From assembly GCF_010993775.1 (NCBI RefSeq), contig NZ_WOTO01000013.1:96611-160610 (forward strand): 64,000 nucleotides of DNA, read 5' to 3'. Positions within the stretch are counted from its first letter, which is position 1. Each line of letters opens with the position of its first letter. The DNA is from Fodinicola feengrottensis (lineage in GTDB: Bacteria > Actinomycetota > Actinomycetes > Mycobacteriales > HKI-0501). This document shows, one piece after another, positions 41,403-51,332 of the stretch. The translations under genes and the position numbers were made by a program. Below the pieces are notes generated by a model, which saw only the letters and a list, made by a program, of their open reading frames with translations, searched no databases and had not been told where the DNA came from.

Positions 41403-41573
41403 ATGCCACCAGTGCTGTCGAGTCTGGAGCCGCGAGTAGCTGGCACGGACGTGGTTGAGCCGGCGATCGCGTTCGCCGCCGGTACTAATCCGTTGATGGA
41501 GATGTCGAAGTGCGCTGGATGCTGCTTCGACTTCACCAACATCAACATCAATACCCACTCGGCAACGCAGTAG
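41403..41573 (+). CDS. Candidate lanthipeptide precursor peptide
   Basis: 56 residues, ATG 41403 preceded by AAAGGCGGG. The likely leader is MPPVLSSLEPRV... AAGTNPLMEM, and the core region is SKCAGCCFDFTNININTHSATQ in two pieces: KCAGCCFDF with three Cys, then Thr/Ser in TNININTHSATQ. Cys precede most Thr/Ser, so rings would close in the Cys-first direction. The gene lies 48 nt before a LanL-type synthetase on the same strand. No sequence family was recognised; assignment rests on composition and context. A 12-bp tandem duplication (CAGTAGCCGAC twice) spans the stop codon. No dedicated protease or transporter is adjacent. Confidence 0.72.
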   Translation: MPPVLSSLEPRVAGTDVVEPAIAFAAGTNPLMEMSKCAGCCFDFTNININTHSATQ

Positions 41574-41621
41574 CCGACCCAGTAGCCGACATGGTTGCCC
41601 GGAACGGGGAGGATTGTCGCG

Positions 41622-44163
41622 GTGACGGATGCTGACAGTATGGATCTCGCCGCGAAGATCCTGGGAGACCATGACGGCCGGATGATTCGGACCGGACCAG
41701 TCTGGACTGTGGTCGCTCCAGATGGCGTGGTCCTTCCGGAGCACGGCTGGAAAATTCATCTATCGTCGCGGGCGGCCGACTTCTCCGAACTGGCCGCCGT
41801 GGTGGTGCCTGTTCTGTTGGCCGAGGGGTGTGCCTTCAAGTTCGCGCGTTCAACCGCGGTGTTGCGGACAGTGAATGACGGGCACACCTCGCCGGCCACG
41901 GTGGGTAAGGCATTCACCGTTTACCCAGAGCGGGCCCGCGTACGCGACCTGGGCCTGAGGCTGGCGGATCTCCTGCGCGGCCGGCCAGGCCCGCGGGTTC
42001 TCAGCGACCGGCAGGTGGATCCGCTGGCTCCGGTCTATTACCGGTACGGACCGTTCTCGCGGTCCTGGAAGGCGGCTTCGGACGGCCGCCTGCTGACCGT
42101 CGTCCACGGGCCGGACGGCGAGGAATTCGGCGGCTTGGCCACCATGAACTATCGGCAGCCCGGCTGGGAGACCGACCCCTTTACCAGCGCGGCCGCCCAG
42201 GACCTGACCGGTCCGGCGATTCTGGGCGATCACTACCGGATCACTTCCGGGCTTTTCGAGTCTGGGCGCGGAAACGTGTATCGCGCCGTGGACGAGCGGG
42301 ACGGCACCGCGCTGATCGTCAAGCAGGCTCGGGCGCTGGTGGACGAACAGGACAACTCCGGGGACGTACGGACGCGGTTGCGCAACGAGCGTCGGGTGCT
42401 GGCCGCGCTGGCCGACGTGGACGGTGTTCCGCGGGTGTTCGACCATTTCCGGCACGGCGCCGACGAGTTCCTCGCTCTCAGCGATCTCGGGCCGAAAAAA
42501 ACCTCTCGCAGGACGTGGTACGCAACGGTCGCTACCTGCCGGCGGACGATCCGCTCGCGGATCCGGGTCGTACGCTGGAGCGTCTTGGCCAGCGGTTGGC
42601 TCGCATCCTGGCCGAAATCCACCGCCGAGGCGTCGTTATGCACGACTTGGCACCGAAAAAAATCGTCGTCGTCGACGCAGACCACATCGGCATCGTCGAC
42701 TTCGGGTTGGCCGACTATGACGGCTCGGGGATCAACGGCTCGACGCCAGGCTACGCGCCGGCGCGGCAGCGGCGCGGTGAACCGGCGCTCGACGTGGATG
42801 ATCTGCACGCCCTGGGCATGACGTTGCTGTCCGCCGCCATTTACGTCAGTCCGGTTTCTTTTGCGGACGACCATGACATTCCGCGTCAGCGGGCACTGCA
42901 ATTGCTGCGGGCCCGGTTTGGTCCGGCGCCCACCGGGGTGATCGCGATCGTCGCGGACCTGCTCAGCGGCGAGGACGAAATCGTCCGCGCCGCCGCCCGT
43001 TGCCTGGCCGGGAATATGACGCGTACGGCCAAAACCGCGTTGCCCTCGCTGCCGGTGGTGACCGGCGAGCTGGCCACCGAGATTACCGACAACTTGCTGG
43101 CGGACGTGCTGGTGCGTACGGACGAGATTCTGTCCGGAACGACCGGGAATTCAACAGCCTACGACGCGAGCGTCTACACCGGCACCGCTGGCATTGGTCT
43201 GGAGTTGCTGGAGCATGTCGACCGGCCGGGGGTACCCGAGCGGATCACCCAGCTGGCGGCATTCACCCTGCGGGCGGCGACGGCGGTCCACTTGCAGCCG
43301 GGTCTGCTGCTGGGCCGTACCGGTGTCGACATTTTCCTGCAACGAGCGCAAAGCCTGGGCATTGACATTCCGGGGCACCCCGGTCCGGTCATTCCAGGCG
43401 ACCGCTGGCACACCGACATTGCCGACTTGATCGGCGGTTCGGCCGGGTCGGGATCGGCCATCTTCTTTTGTATGGCAACGATCGTGATCCGGCCCATCTG
43501 GCTGTGGTCCGGCGGTGCGTACGAGCGGTGCTGGCGGCCGATCCAGTCGGCGGCGACCCAGATCCGCTCCCGCCCGCGGCGGCGGTGGAACCGTCGGTGG
43601 GCAGCGCGCACGGGTTGGCCGGGATCACCGAATTCCTGCTTTGTGCGAGCCCGTACGATCCGGCGGCGGCGGCCGCGGTCGATGATTTCGTTGAGTTGCT
43701 GGTAAAACGGACCGAGTCGCTGTTGACGCGAATGGGCACCCGATTCACCTTGCCGCTGTCGGCGTCCTGGTGTCAGGGCCTCGCCGGCGTGGGACAGACC
43801 CTGCTGCGGGCGGGCGAGGTTCTGGACAACGTGGACCTGACTCGTCTCGCGTACCAAACCGGTGCCGCGGTCACCGATTTCCTTCCGCACATTATCGTGC
43901 CCATCCAGTGCTGTGGGCTGGTTGGGGCCGGCAATTTCCTCATGACCTCGCTCGCGTTGCGCGACGGAAACTGGGCGCCCGCCCAGGCGACCGCGGCGCA
44001 CATTCTCATCCGTGCCGCCGGCCCGGCGAATCATCCCGTCCTCACCGCGAAATCCGTCGAAGACGGCAGCGCGTCGCTGGCCTTCGGAGTGGCCGGTGCG
44101 CTGGGATTCTTCCGCCGGCTGTCCCGCCACGGCGGACCTTTCAGCTTGCCGCTGTTTTCCTGA
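41622..44163 (+). CDS. Class IV lanthipeptide synthetase, LanL type (frameshifted)
   Basis: GTG 41622 with GGGGAGG upstream; ~847 residues after repair of breaks near 42505 (A-run) and 43447. Three domains are visible. N-terminal lyase-like region: CAFKFARSTAVLRTVNDG, GKAFTVYPE. Ser/Thr kinase-like region from about residue 200: ILGDHYRITSGLFESGRGNVYRAV, MHDLAPKKIVV and IVDFGLADYDGS (DFG intact). C-terminal LanC-like cyclase: GTAGIGLELLEH, ASWCQGLAGVG and IQCCGLVGAG, giving Cys and Cys-Cys zinc ligands (CCG type instead of CHG). Zinc ligands favour class IV (LanL) over class III (LanKC). It should phosphorylate/eliminate Ser/Thr and form thioether rings on the upstream peptide. Confidence 0.87.
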
Positions 44164-44164
44164 C

Positions 44165-45112
44165 TCAGGCGGTCGCCGCGGTGACGCGGGCGGCGAGGGT
44201 GCGGGAGTGCGCGAGCAGTTCCAGCGGGCCTTCGATGGTGTACGGGACGCCCACCGCGGCGAGCGCGACGGCGAGCCACTCCCACGACTCGGCGGCGGTG
44301 ACATAGCGGCAGTTGTGGCCATCGATCGGGGTCAGTGAGCCGGCCTCGGCGACCAGCCGCTCGGACACCATCTCGGCCGGTGCGGCGAACCGTACGACGC
44401 CTTGCCGGCTGGCGTCGGGGCCGCTGGTGGTCCGTTGGACGAAGCTTGCGGCGCCGTCTTCGGGCAGGTCACGGGCCCGGAAGGTGGTGCCGGACGTGGT
44501 CACCTCGGTGATCCGGTCCAGCCGGAAGGTGCGCCAGTCGGCCCGGTCGAGGTCCCAGCCGAGCAGATACCAGCGGCGGCCGAGCAGGATCTGCCGGTAC
44601 GGCTCGACTCGCCGCCGGCTGCTGGTGCCGGCCCGGTTCCGGTACGAGAAGCGGACATCCTGGTGTGCGTACGCGGCCGTACTCAGCCGCCGAAGCACGT
44701 CCAGATCGAGCGTCGGCCCGCTCCGGGAGGCCGCCTCGGTGGACGCGGACACCGCTTCCAACCGGTGCCGCAGCGGCGCAGGCAACACCTGTTCCAGCTT
44801 GCGCAGCGCGTTGTCGGCGGCGCCCTCCACCTGCCCGAACGCGACCATCCGCAGGCCCAGCGCGGCGGCCACCGCCTCGTCGTCGGTGAACAGCAGCGGC
44901 GGCATGGCCCGGCCGGCGACCAGCCGGTAGTTGCCGCCCGGGCCGCGGGTGGGACACAGCACCGGATAGCCGAGCTCCCGGAGCCGGTCGATGTCCCGGC
45001 GGAGCGTACGAGGGGACGTACGCAGCCGCTCGGCGAGCTCGCCACCGGGCCAACTGCGACCGCTCTGCAGCACCGAGAGCAGCTCCAACATCCGGACGCT
45101 GGGTCCGTTCAC
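44165..45112 (-). CDS. WYL-domain helix-turn-helix regulator
   Basis: Intact. GTG 45112 gives NGPSVRMLELLSVLQSGR, the standard start of YafY/PafBC-like regulators. The HTH (WPGGELAERLRTSPRTLRRDI) is followed by a WYL ligand-binding domain (YRQILLGRRWYLLGWDLDRADW) and a C-terminal WCX region. Such proteins sense nucleic acid or small ligands, often after DNA damage. It is divergent from a UvrA-like gene across 90 bp that contain a 16-bp palindrome, a natural operator candidate. Confidence 0.88.
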   Translation of the reverse strand: MNGPSVRMLELLSVLQSGRSWPGGELAERLRTSPRTLRRDIDRLRELGYPVLCPTRGPGGNYRLVAGRAMPPLLFTDDEAVAAALGLRMVAFGQVEGAADNALRKLEQVLPAPLRHRLEAVSASTEAASRSGPTLDLDVLRRLSTAAYAHQDVRFSYRNRAGTSSRRRVEPYRQILLGRRWYLLGWDLDRADWRTFRLDRITEVTTSGTTFRARDLPEDGAASFVQRTTSGPDASRQGVVRFAAPAEMVSERLVAEAGSLTPIDGHNCRYVTAAESWEWLAVALAAVGVPYTIEGPLELLAHSRTLAARVTAATA

Positions 45113-45124
45113 GGGTTCCGACCT

Positions 45125-45167
45125 TTGTCCACAGGAGTTATCCACAGGGTCGTCCACAATTGTGGAC
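45125..45167. promoter_or_regulatory. Cluster of TTGTCCACA-like boxes with 16-bp palindrome
   Basis: TTGTCCACA (45125-45133), TTATCCACA (45138-45146) and the perfect palindrome GTCCACAATTGTGGAC (45152-45167, two more half-boxes in opposite orientation). These equal DnaA-box consensus forms, yet lie between a WYL regulator and a UvrA-like gene. Confidence 0.5.
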
Positions 45168-45202
45168 ACTATCTGGCCACAACTCAGCCTAGCGTGGATT
45201 TC

Positions 45203-47404
45203 ATGGCTGAACACCTCACCGTCAGCGGCGCCCGCGAGCACAACCTGAAGGGCGTCACCGTCGCCATCCCGAAACGCCAGCTCACGGTCGTCACGGGGGT
45301 ATCCGGATCGGGCAAGTCGTCGCTGGTTTTCGACACCATCGCGGCGGAGTCCCGGCGCCAGTTGAACGAGACGTTTCCGGCGTACGTCCGGCACCGGCTG
45401 CCGCACTACGGCCAGCCCGAGGTTGACTCGATCCAGCACCTGCCGGCCGCCGATCGTGGTCGACCAGAAACGGCTCGGCGGCACCTCGCGCTCCACAGTG
45501 GGGACGGTCACCGACATCCAGCCGTTGATGCGGCTGCTGTGGTCCCGGGTCGGCCGACCGTTTGTCGGCTATTCGAACGCATTTTCCTTCAACGAAGCCG
45601 AAGGCATGTGTCCGCGCTGCGAAGGCATTGGTCACGTACGTACGGTCGATGTTGGCCAACTGATCGACGAGAAGCGGTCGTTGAACGAGGGAGCGATCCG
45701 GTTCCCGACCTTTCACGTCGGCGGCTGGACGTGGCGTACGTTCGCGGAGTCCGGCCTTTTCGACGTGGATCGGCCAATTGACCGCTTCAGCGCCGATGAG
45801 CGGCACGCTTTCCTCTATGGTGTACCGGAAAAACTTGAAGGCGTGCTCGGCAGGTTCGAACGTATCTGGTTGCCGAAGGACGTACAAACGCTCAAGGGCA
45901 ACACCCGGGAGGCATTTGAACGGGTAGTCACCGAAGGCACCTGCCTGGACTGCGATGGCGCCAGACTGTCGCAAAAGACCCTGTCCTGCCGGGTGAATGG
46001 CCGCAATATCGCGGAATGTTCGAACCTGGAGGCGGAAAACCTCGCCGAGGTCATCCGGAACGTGGACGCGCACGGCAGTGCGCCGGTGGTCGCCGCGCTG
46101 GTCGCGCAGTTGGACCGGCTGGTGTCGATCGGCCTCGGCTACCTGACGATGGCGCGGGCCACCGCGACGCTGTCCGGCGGCGAGTCACAGCGGGTGAAAA
46201 TGGTGCGGCACCTGGGAAGCAGCCTTACCGATTTGCTCTATGTCTTCGACGAGCCGACGATCGGTCTGCACCCGGAAGACGTACGTCAGCTGACTGACCT
46301 GCTGCATGCCTTGCGAGACAAGGGAAACACGGTGCTGGTGGTCGAGCATGATCCGGCGGTGATCGCCACCGCCGACCACGTCGTCGACCTCGGGCCGGGC
46401 GCTGGCGAGCACGGCGGCGAGATCGTTTTCGCTGGCCCGGCAACGATTTTCACCACACCCCGGCCGGCCGGAGACTGCTCCGGCGGCCCCGGCTGAAGTC
46501 GGTCGTACGAGAAAGGACCGGTGTGCTGTCGGTCCGGGCTGCCACTGGGCACAATCTGCGAGGGATCGATGTCGACTTTCCGACCGGTGTCCTGACCGCC
46601 GTCACTGGTGTGGCTGGTTCGGGGAAAAGCACACTGGTACGCGGATATCTGCCGGCCGCGGTGATTGTCGACCAAACGGCCATCCGCGGCTCGAGACGAT
46701 CGAGCCTGGCCACGTACGCCGGCATCCTGGATCCGATTCGCGCGTTGTTCGCGGCCGACAACGACGTGAGTGCCGGACTTTTCAGCCCCAACTCCGAAGG
46801 TGGCTGCCCGGGCTGTAACGGGCTGGGCGTCGTCTATTCGGATCTCGCGTTTCTGGACACCGTCGTCGCCACCACTTGCGAGCAGTGCGGTGGCAGCCGC
46901 TTCACCGAGGAAGCGCTGCGGCACCGGCTGCGAGGGCTGACCATCGCTGACGTTTTCGACCTGAGCGTGGGCGAAGCCGGCAAGGTCTTCCCGGAGCCAA
47001 CCATCGCACGGGTGCTGGACCGGCTCGGCGAGGTCGGGCTGACCTATCTTTGCCTTGGCCAGACCCTGAACACACTTTCCGGCGGTGAGCGACAGCGTCT
47101 CAAGATAGCGGACGAACTCGGAAAACAAGGCCAGGTATATGTCTTCGACGAGCCGACCACCGGCCTGCATATGTCCGATGTGGACAGTCTGATCAGGCTG
47201 CTGAACCGGTTGGTCGACGGTGGCAGCACGGTGGTGGTGATCGAACACAACCTGGACGTCGTCAGCCAAGCCGACTGGGTGGTCGACCTCGGCCCCGGTC
47301 CCGGCCGGCATGGCGGGCGGCTGGTTTTCCAGGGCACGCCAGGTGATCTCGTACGAGCCGACCACTCCGTCACTGGTCGGCACCTGCGCGCGTACGCCGG
47401 CTAG
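45203..47404 (+). CDS. UvrA-like ABC ATPase, short form (frameshifted)
   Basis: About 733 residues after repair near 45450 and 46470, versus ~950 for housekeeping UvrA. Two ABC modules: VVTGVSGSGKSSLVFDT and AVTGVAGSGKSTLVRGY (Walker A), signatures LSGGESQRVKM and LSGGERQRLKI, Walker B YVFDEPTIGLHP and YVFDEPTTGLHM. Zinc-finger cysteines remain (CPRCEGIG, CLDCDGARLS, CPGCNGLG, CEQCGGSRF). The UvrB-binding/DNA insertion appears reduced. Short UvrA paralogues (UvrA2/DrrC type) are linked to resistance against DNA-binding drugs. It may be regulated by the divergent WYL protein. Confidence 0.88.
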
Positions 47405-47467
47405 CTTGACCTTGCCCCCGAGGGTAGGGGTCGACTATGAACCCTCGTCGCTGATGAGGGGGAGAAA

Positions 47468-47870
47468 ATGTCGCATCTCGTGGATTTCGTTGGGCAAACG
47501 GCCGACAAGTGGGGGATTCCGGCGGTAGCTGTCGGAGTCTGGGCCGGCGGTCAGGAGTGGGACGCATGTCATGGCGTGACCAGCCTGGAGAACCCGCTGC
47601 CGGTCGATAGAGACACGATTTACGCGCTGGGCTCGGTCTCCAAGACCGTCACGGCCACCATGGTGATGCGCCTGGTCGCGGACAGACTGGTCGAGTTGGA
47701 CGCACCCGTACGCCGTTATGTGCCTAACTTGAAGGCATTCCCTTCAAGCAGGCCGTTGGGCGCTGGGCGCTGGGCGCTGGGCGTTGGAGAACTATCTCGG
47801 CCTGGTCGACCGCGACCCCGAGCCGATCGCGTACGACCCGGTGCGGGCCAGCGACTACGTGGGCATGAAC
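47468..47870 (+). pseudogene. Serine hydrolase (beta-lactamase class C-like), internally deleted and truncated
   Basis: The N-terminus is good (GIPAVAVGVWAGGQEWDAC, YALGSVSKTVTATMVMRLV with the SxxK nucleophile). After RRYVPNLK the sequence jumps, with frame change, to a C-terminal-domain stretch (ENYLGLVDRDPEPIAYDPV, ASDYVG), so most of the hydrolase is missing. The junction has an 8-bp inverted repeat (47728-47748) and a 7-bp tandem repeat (GGGCGCT x3, 47758-47785). The 3' part is cut by an IS982 remnant. Confidence 0.7.
47758..47785 (+). repeat. 7-bp tandem repeat at deletion scar
   Basis: GGGCGCT three times followed by GGGCGTT, inside the serine hydrolase pseudogene next to an inverted repeat CTTGAAGG/CCTTCAAG (47728-47748). 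Confidence 0.8.
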
Positions 47871-48231
47871 AGCACGCGGATCACTGTTTTGATCAACTCA
47901 GCCGCGGCCCTGAGCCGTTTTTTGTAGCCAGGTTGTTAGGGAGATACCCGAACAGGCGCATCAGATGGGCGTGAGCGTGGCGCAACCATCATGACTCCCA
48001 GGTGAATCCGAGCAAGGCCTGCATCACCGCCAAGGTGACCAACTCCGCACCGGTCAGCTTCGGCGCGATGCCCACCTCAGGTCGCCACGGCGCCAGCCCA
48101 GGAGACTGTCTGAGCAGTCGTCTACCGTCACCTACAGTGCGGTAGCGAGGGTGTCCAGGTTGTTCGTCACAAACGATCATGGACGCCCTCGCCACAACTT
48201 CTGCGCAGGCCACGCCCTTGGCATAGGTCAT
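47865..48231 (-). pseudogene. IS982-family transposase N-terminal remnant
   Basis: In minus-strand frames joined by two shifts: LAPWRPEVGIAPKLTGAEL, VTLAVMQALLGFT, WLRHAHAHLMRLFGYLP, then GYKKRLRAAAELIKTVIRVL. This is the N-terminal third of IS982 transposases; the DDE core is absent. It interrupts the serine hydrolase gene on one side and abuts DUF222-HNH copy 2 on the other. Confidence 0.75.
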
Positions 48232-48283
48232 CTACAGTAGCGGTCGACAGGCGCGGATTTGGTGGGTGGCGGCAAGGGGTGTG

Positions 48284-48313
48284 GGCCGCCGGGTGTGGTG
48301 GTGCCCGGCGGCC
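48284..48313 (-). terminator. Hairpin terminator of DUF222-HNH copy 2
   Basis: 10-bp stem GGCCGCCGGG / CCCGGCGGCC with a 10-nt loop, equivalent to the hairpin after copy 1. Confidence 0.6.
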
Positions 48314-48324
48314 GGGTGGATTTT

Positions 48325-49564
48325 CTATGCGGCGAGCTGGTTGATGCCGCGGATGGGTCTTCGTTCGCGGTCAACGTACGCGGGCGGTAGGAATTCAACA
48401 ATTCCGTCGACGATGCGTACGTCCCAGCCGCCGTGGTGCACTAAACGATGGCAGCGATCGCAGAGAAGTACGCAATTGTCAAGGCAGGTATGCCCACCAT
48501 CGGCCCAGTGCTGCACGTGGTGGCCCCGTGTCCAGCGGGGTGGTCGGCCGCATCTGGCGCAGCCTTTGTCTCGCGCTATCAAGGCTTTGCGTAGGGCTGG
48601 TGTGATGAGTCGTTCGTTGCGTCCGACATCCAGCGGTACGCTGTCGCTGCCCAGCACCATCGGGATGATGTCCGCGTCACACGCCAGCCGGCGGACGCCT
48701 TCGGGGGAAATCGGTGCGCCACTGTGCGGATAAGCGACACCGAGCCGGTCCCGCAGCATGTCCCACGTCATCGTAATAGTCAGATGCGGCCGCTCCGCAC
48801 CCTGGATGGGGAGTTTCCCGGAGTCCGCGATCAGATTCAGGGCCTCCGCGAGCGCGTCCCCGTTGCGCTCGGACACTGACCGCTGATCAGGGGTGCCGTT
48901 CTCGGCCGGGCGGGGTTTGGCCAGGGGGCTGAGGATCTCGCTGAAGGTCCCGGTTTCGCCGCCGATGGAGCCACTGAAGTTCAGTCGTCCGTCTGTGCCG
49001 GTGTGGAGGGATAGTTCTCGGCGTGGTGTCTCGTTTTCGTGTTCGGAGGGCGCGGGTCCGTCGGGGTCCAGGTGATCATGGATGCGCCTGCCGACTTTGG
49101 CTAGGCCTGGTGCGGTGTACCGTTTCGCGTGCTCCACCAGCGACGCTTCGGCTTCTTCACGGTCTTTGATGGTCACCCTGGCCGGGAGCCTGGTCACGAC
49201 CCCAACAATCGTGTCGATTTGGGAGTCGGCGAGCTCCCCGCGGCGCATCGCTTCACTGGCGATGCTGAGTGTGGGTGCGAGTGTTTCCCCGGTGAGGGCT
49301 TGGCTGGGGCACAGGTTCAGGGCCCGTTTGTAGCGTCGGGATGCCTCGGTGGGGGACAGTCGCAGGAGGTCTTGCAGCATGCCCAGGGTGTTGCGGTGCC
49401 CGAGCGTCTTGCCGACGTTTCCCCGGTGGATCGCCGCGACAATGTCCCAGCACCTCGACCTGCAGCAGCCGGACCGCTTTTTCTTTCTCCTGCAGCAACT
49501 CACCAAGCTCGTCCGGGTCACACCTCCAGAGCTCTGGAGAGGTGACTTCGTCGCCGGCGGCCAT
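48325..49564 (-). CDS. DUF222-HNH endonuclease domain protein (13E12-type), copy 2 (frameshifted)
   Basis: ATG 49564 gives MAAGDEVTSPELWRCDPDEL, parallel to copy 1. One break near 49450 shifts into DIVAAIHRGNVGKTLGHRN and the rest is continuous. The HNH centre is CARCGRPPRWTRGHHVQHW and DNCVLLCDRCHRLVHH. Compared with copy 1 there is also a one-residue deletion in GETGTFSEILSPLA. Both copies end ERRPIRGINQLAA. Function as for copy 1. An IS982 remnant lies directly downstream. Confidence 0.87.
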
Positions 49565-49711
49565 GACATCAATTCTACCGCCGGCACCGACAATATGGCC
49601 GCGTACGGGCAATCAGGAAATGGATACTTTCACAATAATCCCAACGAAACATAGAGCGCGGGTTCAACTCCGACGTACGAGCGAGAGGGCTGATTCTCCG
49701 GAATTGCTAGC

Positions 49712-50328
49712 CTATGACGCTTGGGACGGCGACGTATATCCCCGTCGGCGAGACGTTACCTGGGCGTACGGGCGATAGAGGGGCAACACCACTCGATCAA
49801 TCAATTGGGTCACGTATTCGTCATCGAGCGCCAGGTCCATAAGGACCGTACGGGCGAACATCATCGACACAGCGACCGTCGTGACCAGGTCGTCCGCGGC
49901 GGCGTCTGGGCGTAGTTCGCCGCGGGTGATGGCGCGGCTGAGATCACCGCGACCATGATCTTCTGGTCGCGGGCGACGATGCTGGCTCGTACGAGGGTGC
50001 CGAGATCGGCGTTGTCGCGGAGGGCGGTCAAAAGTCCGGCCAAAATCCCGGGTTCGAGGCGGTTCGCGAGGGCACGGGCGTGGACTATGAGATCTCCACG
50101 TAAGGTTCCAGTGTCGTCGATGCCATCGGGGCCGGTGAGCGCCTCCCGGATCGCGGCCATGACCAGCGACGTTTTATCAGGCCAGCGGCGGTAAATCGAG
50201 GTGCGGGCGGTGCCGGCCCGGGTGGCGACCGCGGCGATGCTCAGCCGGTCGAAGCCGATTTCGCCGAGCAGTTCCAGTGTCGCCGTGCCGATCGCCGCAT
50301 CCAGGTCAGGATCCTGTGTACGTCCCAT
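49712..50328 (-). CDS. TetR-family transcriptional regulator (frameshifted)
   Basis: ATG 50328 with GGAGGG upstream. DNA-binding domain: ATLELLGEIGFDRLSIAAV, ATRAGTARTSIYRRWPDK. A break near 49940 shifts the C-terminus to ISRAITRGELRPDAAADDL and DRVVLPLYRPYAQ, ending at TAG 49712; total ~205 residues. It is divergent from an NAD-dependent epimerase-like gene, with a 10-bp-arm palindrome covering the gap, so it almost certainly represses that gene and itself. Confidence 0.88.
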
Positions 50329-50337
50329 TACCCTCCT

Positions 50338-50361
50338 TTGCGCTACAGTAGTGTAGCGCAA
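50338..50361. promoter_or_regulatory. TetR operator palindrome
   Basis: TTGCGCTACA, 4-nt spacer, TGTAGCGCAA: perfect 10-bp arms located 10 nt before the tetR start and 17 nt before the divergent epimerase-like start. Confidence 0.8.
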
Positions 50362-50377
50362 TCGAGAGGGGTACGAG

Positions 50378-51332
50378 ATGAAAACGCATGTGGTGGTCGG
50401 GGGCACCGGCGGCACCGGGACGGCGTTGGTTAGCGAGCTGCGGGGTCGTGGGCTGCCGGTTCGTACGGTCAGCCGGCGTGGTGGCAGCGGGTCGGATGGG
50501 GTGGAAGCGGTGGCGGCCGACGCTTGCGATGCCGCTCGGATGCGTGCGGTCTGCGCGGACGCGGCCGCGGTTTACCACTGCGTACGGCCGCCATTGCCGG
50601 TGTGGCGATCGGTCTATCCGGAGGTCAACCGGTCGCTGGTGACCGCTGCCGGGGCGGCCGGCGCGGTGCTGGTTTTCGCTGACGACACGTGGATGTATGG
50701 CAAGGTCGACGGCCCGATGACCGAGGACCTGCCGTCGCGGCCGGTGAGTGGGCTCGGGGTCATGCGGGCGTGGATGGCCGACATGCTGTTGGCCGCTCAC
50801 TACCGAGGCGACGCCCAGGTCGTGGTCGCAAGAGCCGGTGAGCTTTACGGCCCGCGCGTTGACTCGGTGCTCGCTGGCAGCCTGTTCGGGCGGGCGGTGG
50901 CTGGCCGCAAGCCGATGTGGTTTGGCGACCCCGACCAGCCGGATCATCACGCCCACCTACATCAACGACTTCGCCCAGGGATTGGCCAGTGTTGCGGCGG
51001 ATCCTGAGGCTTGGGGCGAGGTGTGGCACGTGCCGCACGGGGCGCCGATCACCGGCCGGGCATTCGCCGGCGTGCTGTGCGGCCAGGTTGGTCGGGCCGC
51101 TGGCGTACGCACCCTTTCCAGCCGGACTGCGAAAATGCTCGGACTGGTGTCGACGGTGGCTCGGATCGGCAGCGAGGTGCTTTACCAATTCGAGCAACCT
51201 TTCGTGGTGGATTCCAGCAAATACCACAAAAGATTCGACGCGGACGCGACACCTTACGAGACTGGAATCGCCGAGACCCTCGCCTGGTATCGGCTCAACG
51301 GCGGCAAGTCACTGATGATCCCGAGCAGCTAG
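50378..51332 (+). CDS. NAD-dependent epimerase/dehydratase family protein (frameshifted)
   Basis: ATG 50378, MKTHVVVGGTGGTGTALVSEL, an NAD(P)-binding GxxGxxG at the extreme N-terminus. VFADDTWMYGKVDGPMTED and VVVARAGELYGPRV follow the extended-SDR pattern. One break near 50945 joins to TYINDFAQGLASVAADPEA. The usual YxxxK is not obvious, so it may be an atypical SDR. It is controlled by the divergent TetR. It overlaps the convergent XRE regulator gene by 24 nt. Confidence 0.82.

Larger units (their letters stand above)
48278..49675 (-). repeat. DUF222-HNH element, copy 2
   Basis: Same organisation as copy 1 at 19015-20410: gene, 3' hairpin and similar upstream ~100 bp. Confidence 0.6.

Noticed and set aside
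41622..44163. Plain Ser/Thr protein kinase
   Set aside because: The C-terminal LanC zinc motifs and N-terminal lyase-like segment, plus the adjacent Cys/Thr peptide, fit a lanthipeptide synthetase better.
45125..45167. Replication origin
   Set aside because: DnaA-like boxes are few and no dnaA, dnaN, gyrB or AT-rich unwinding region is present.
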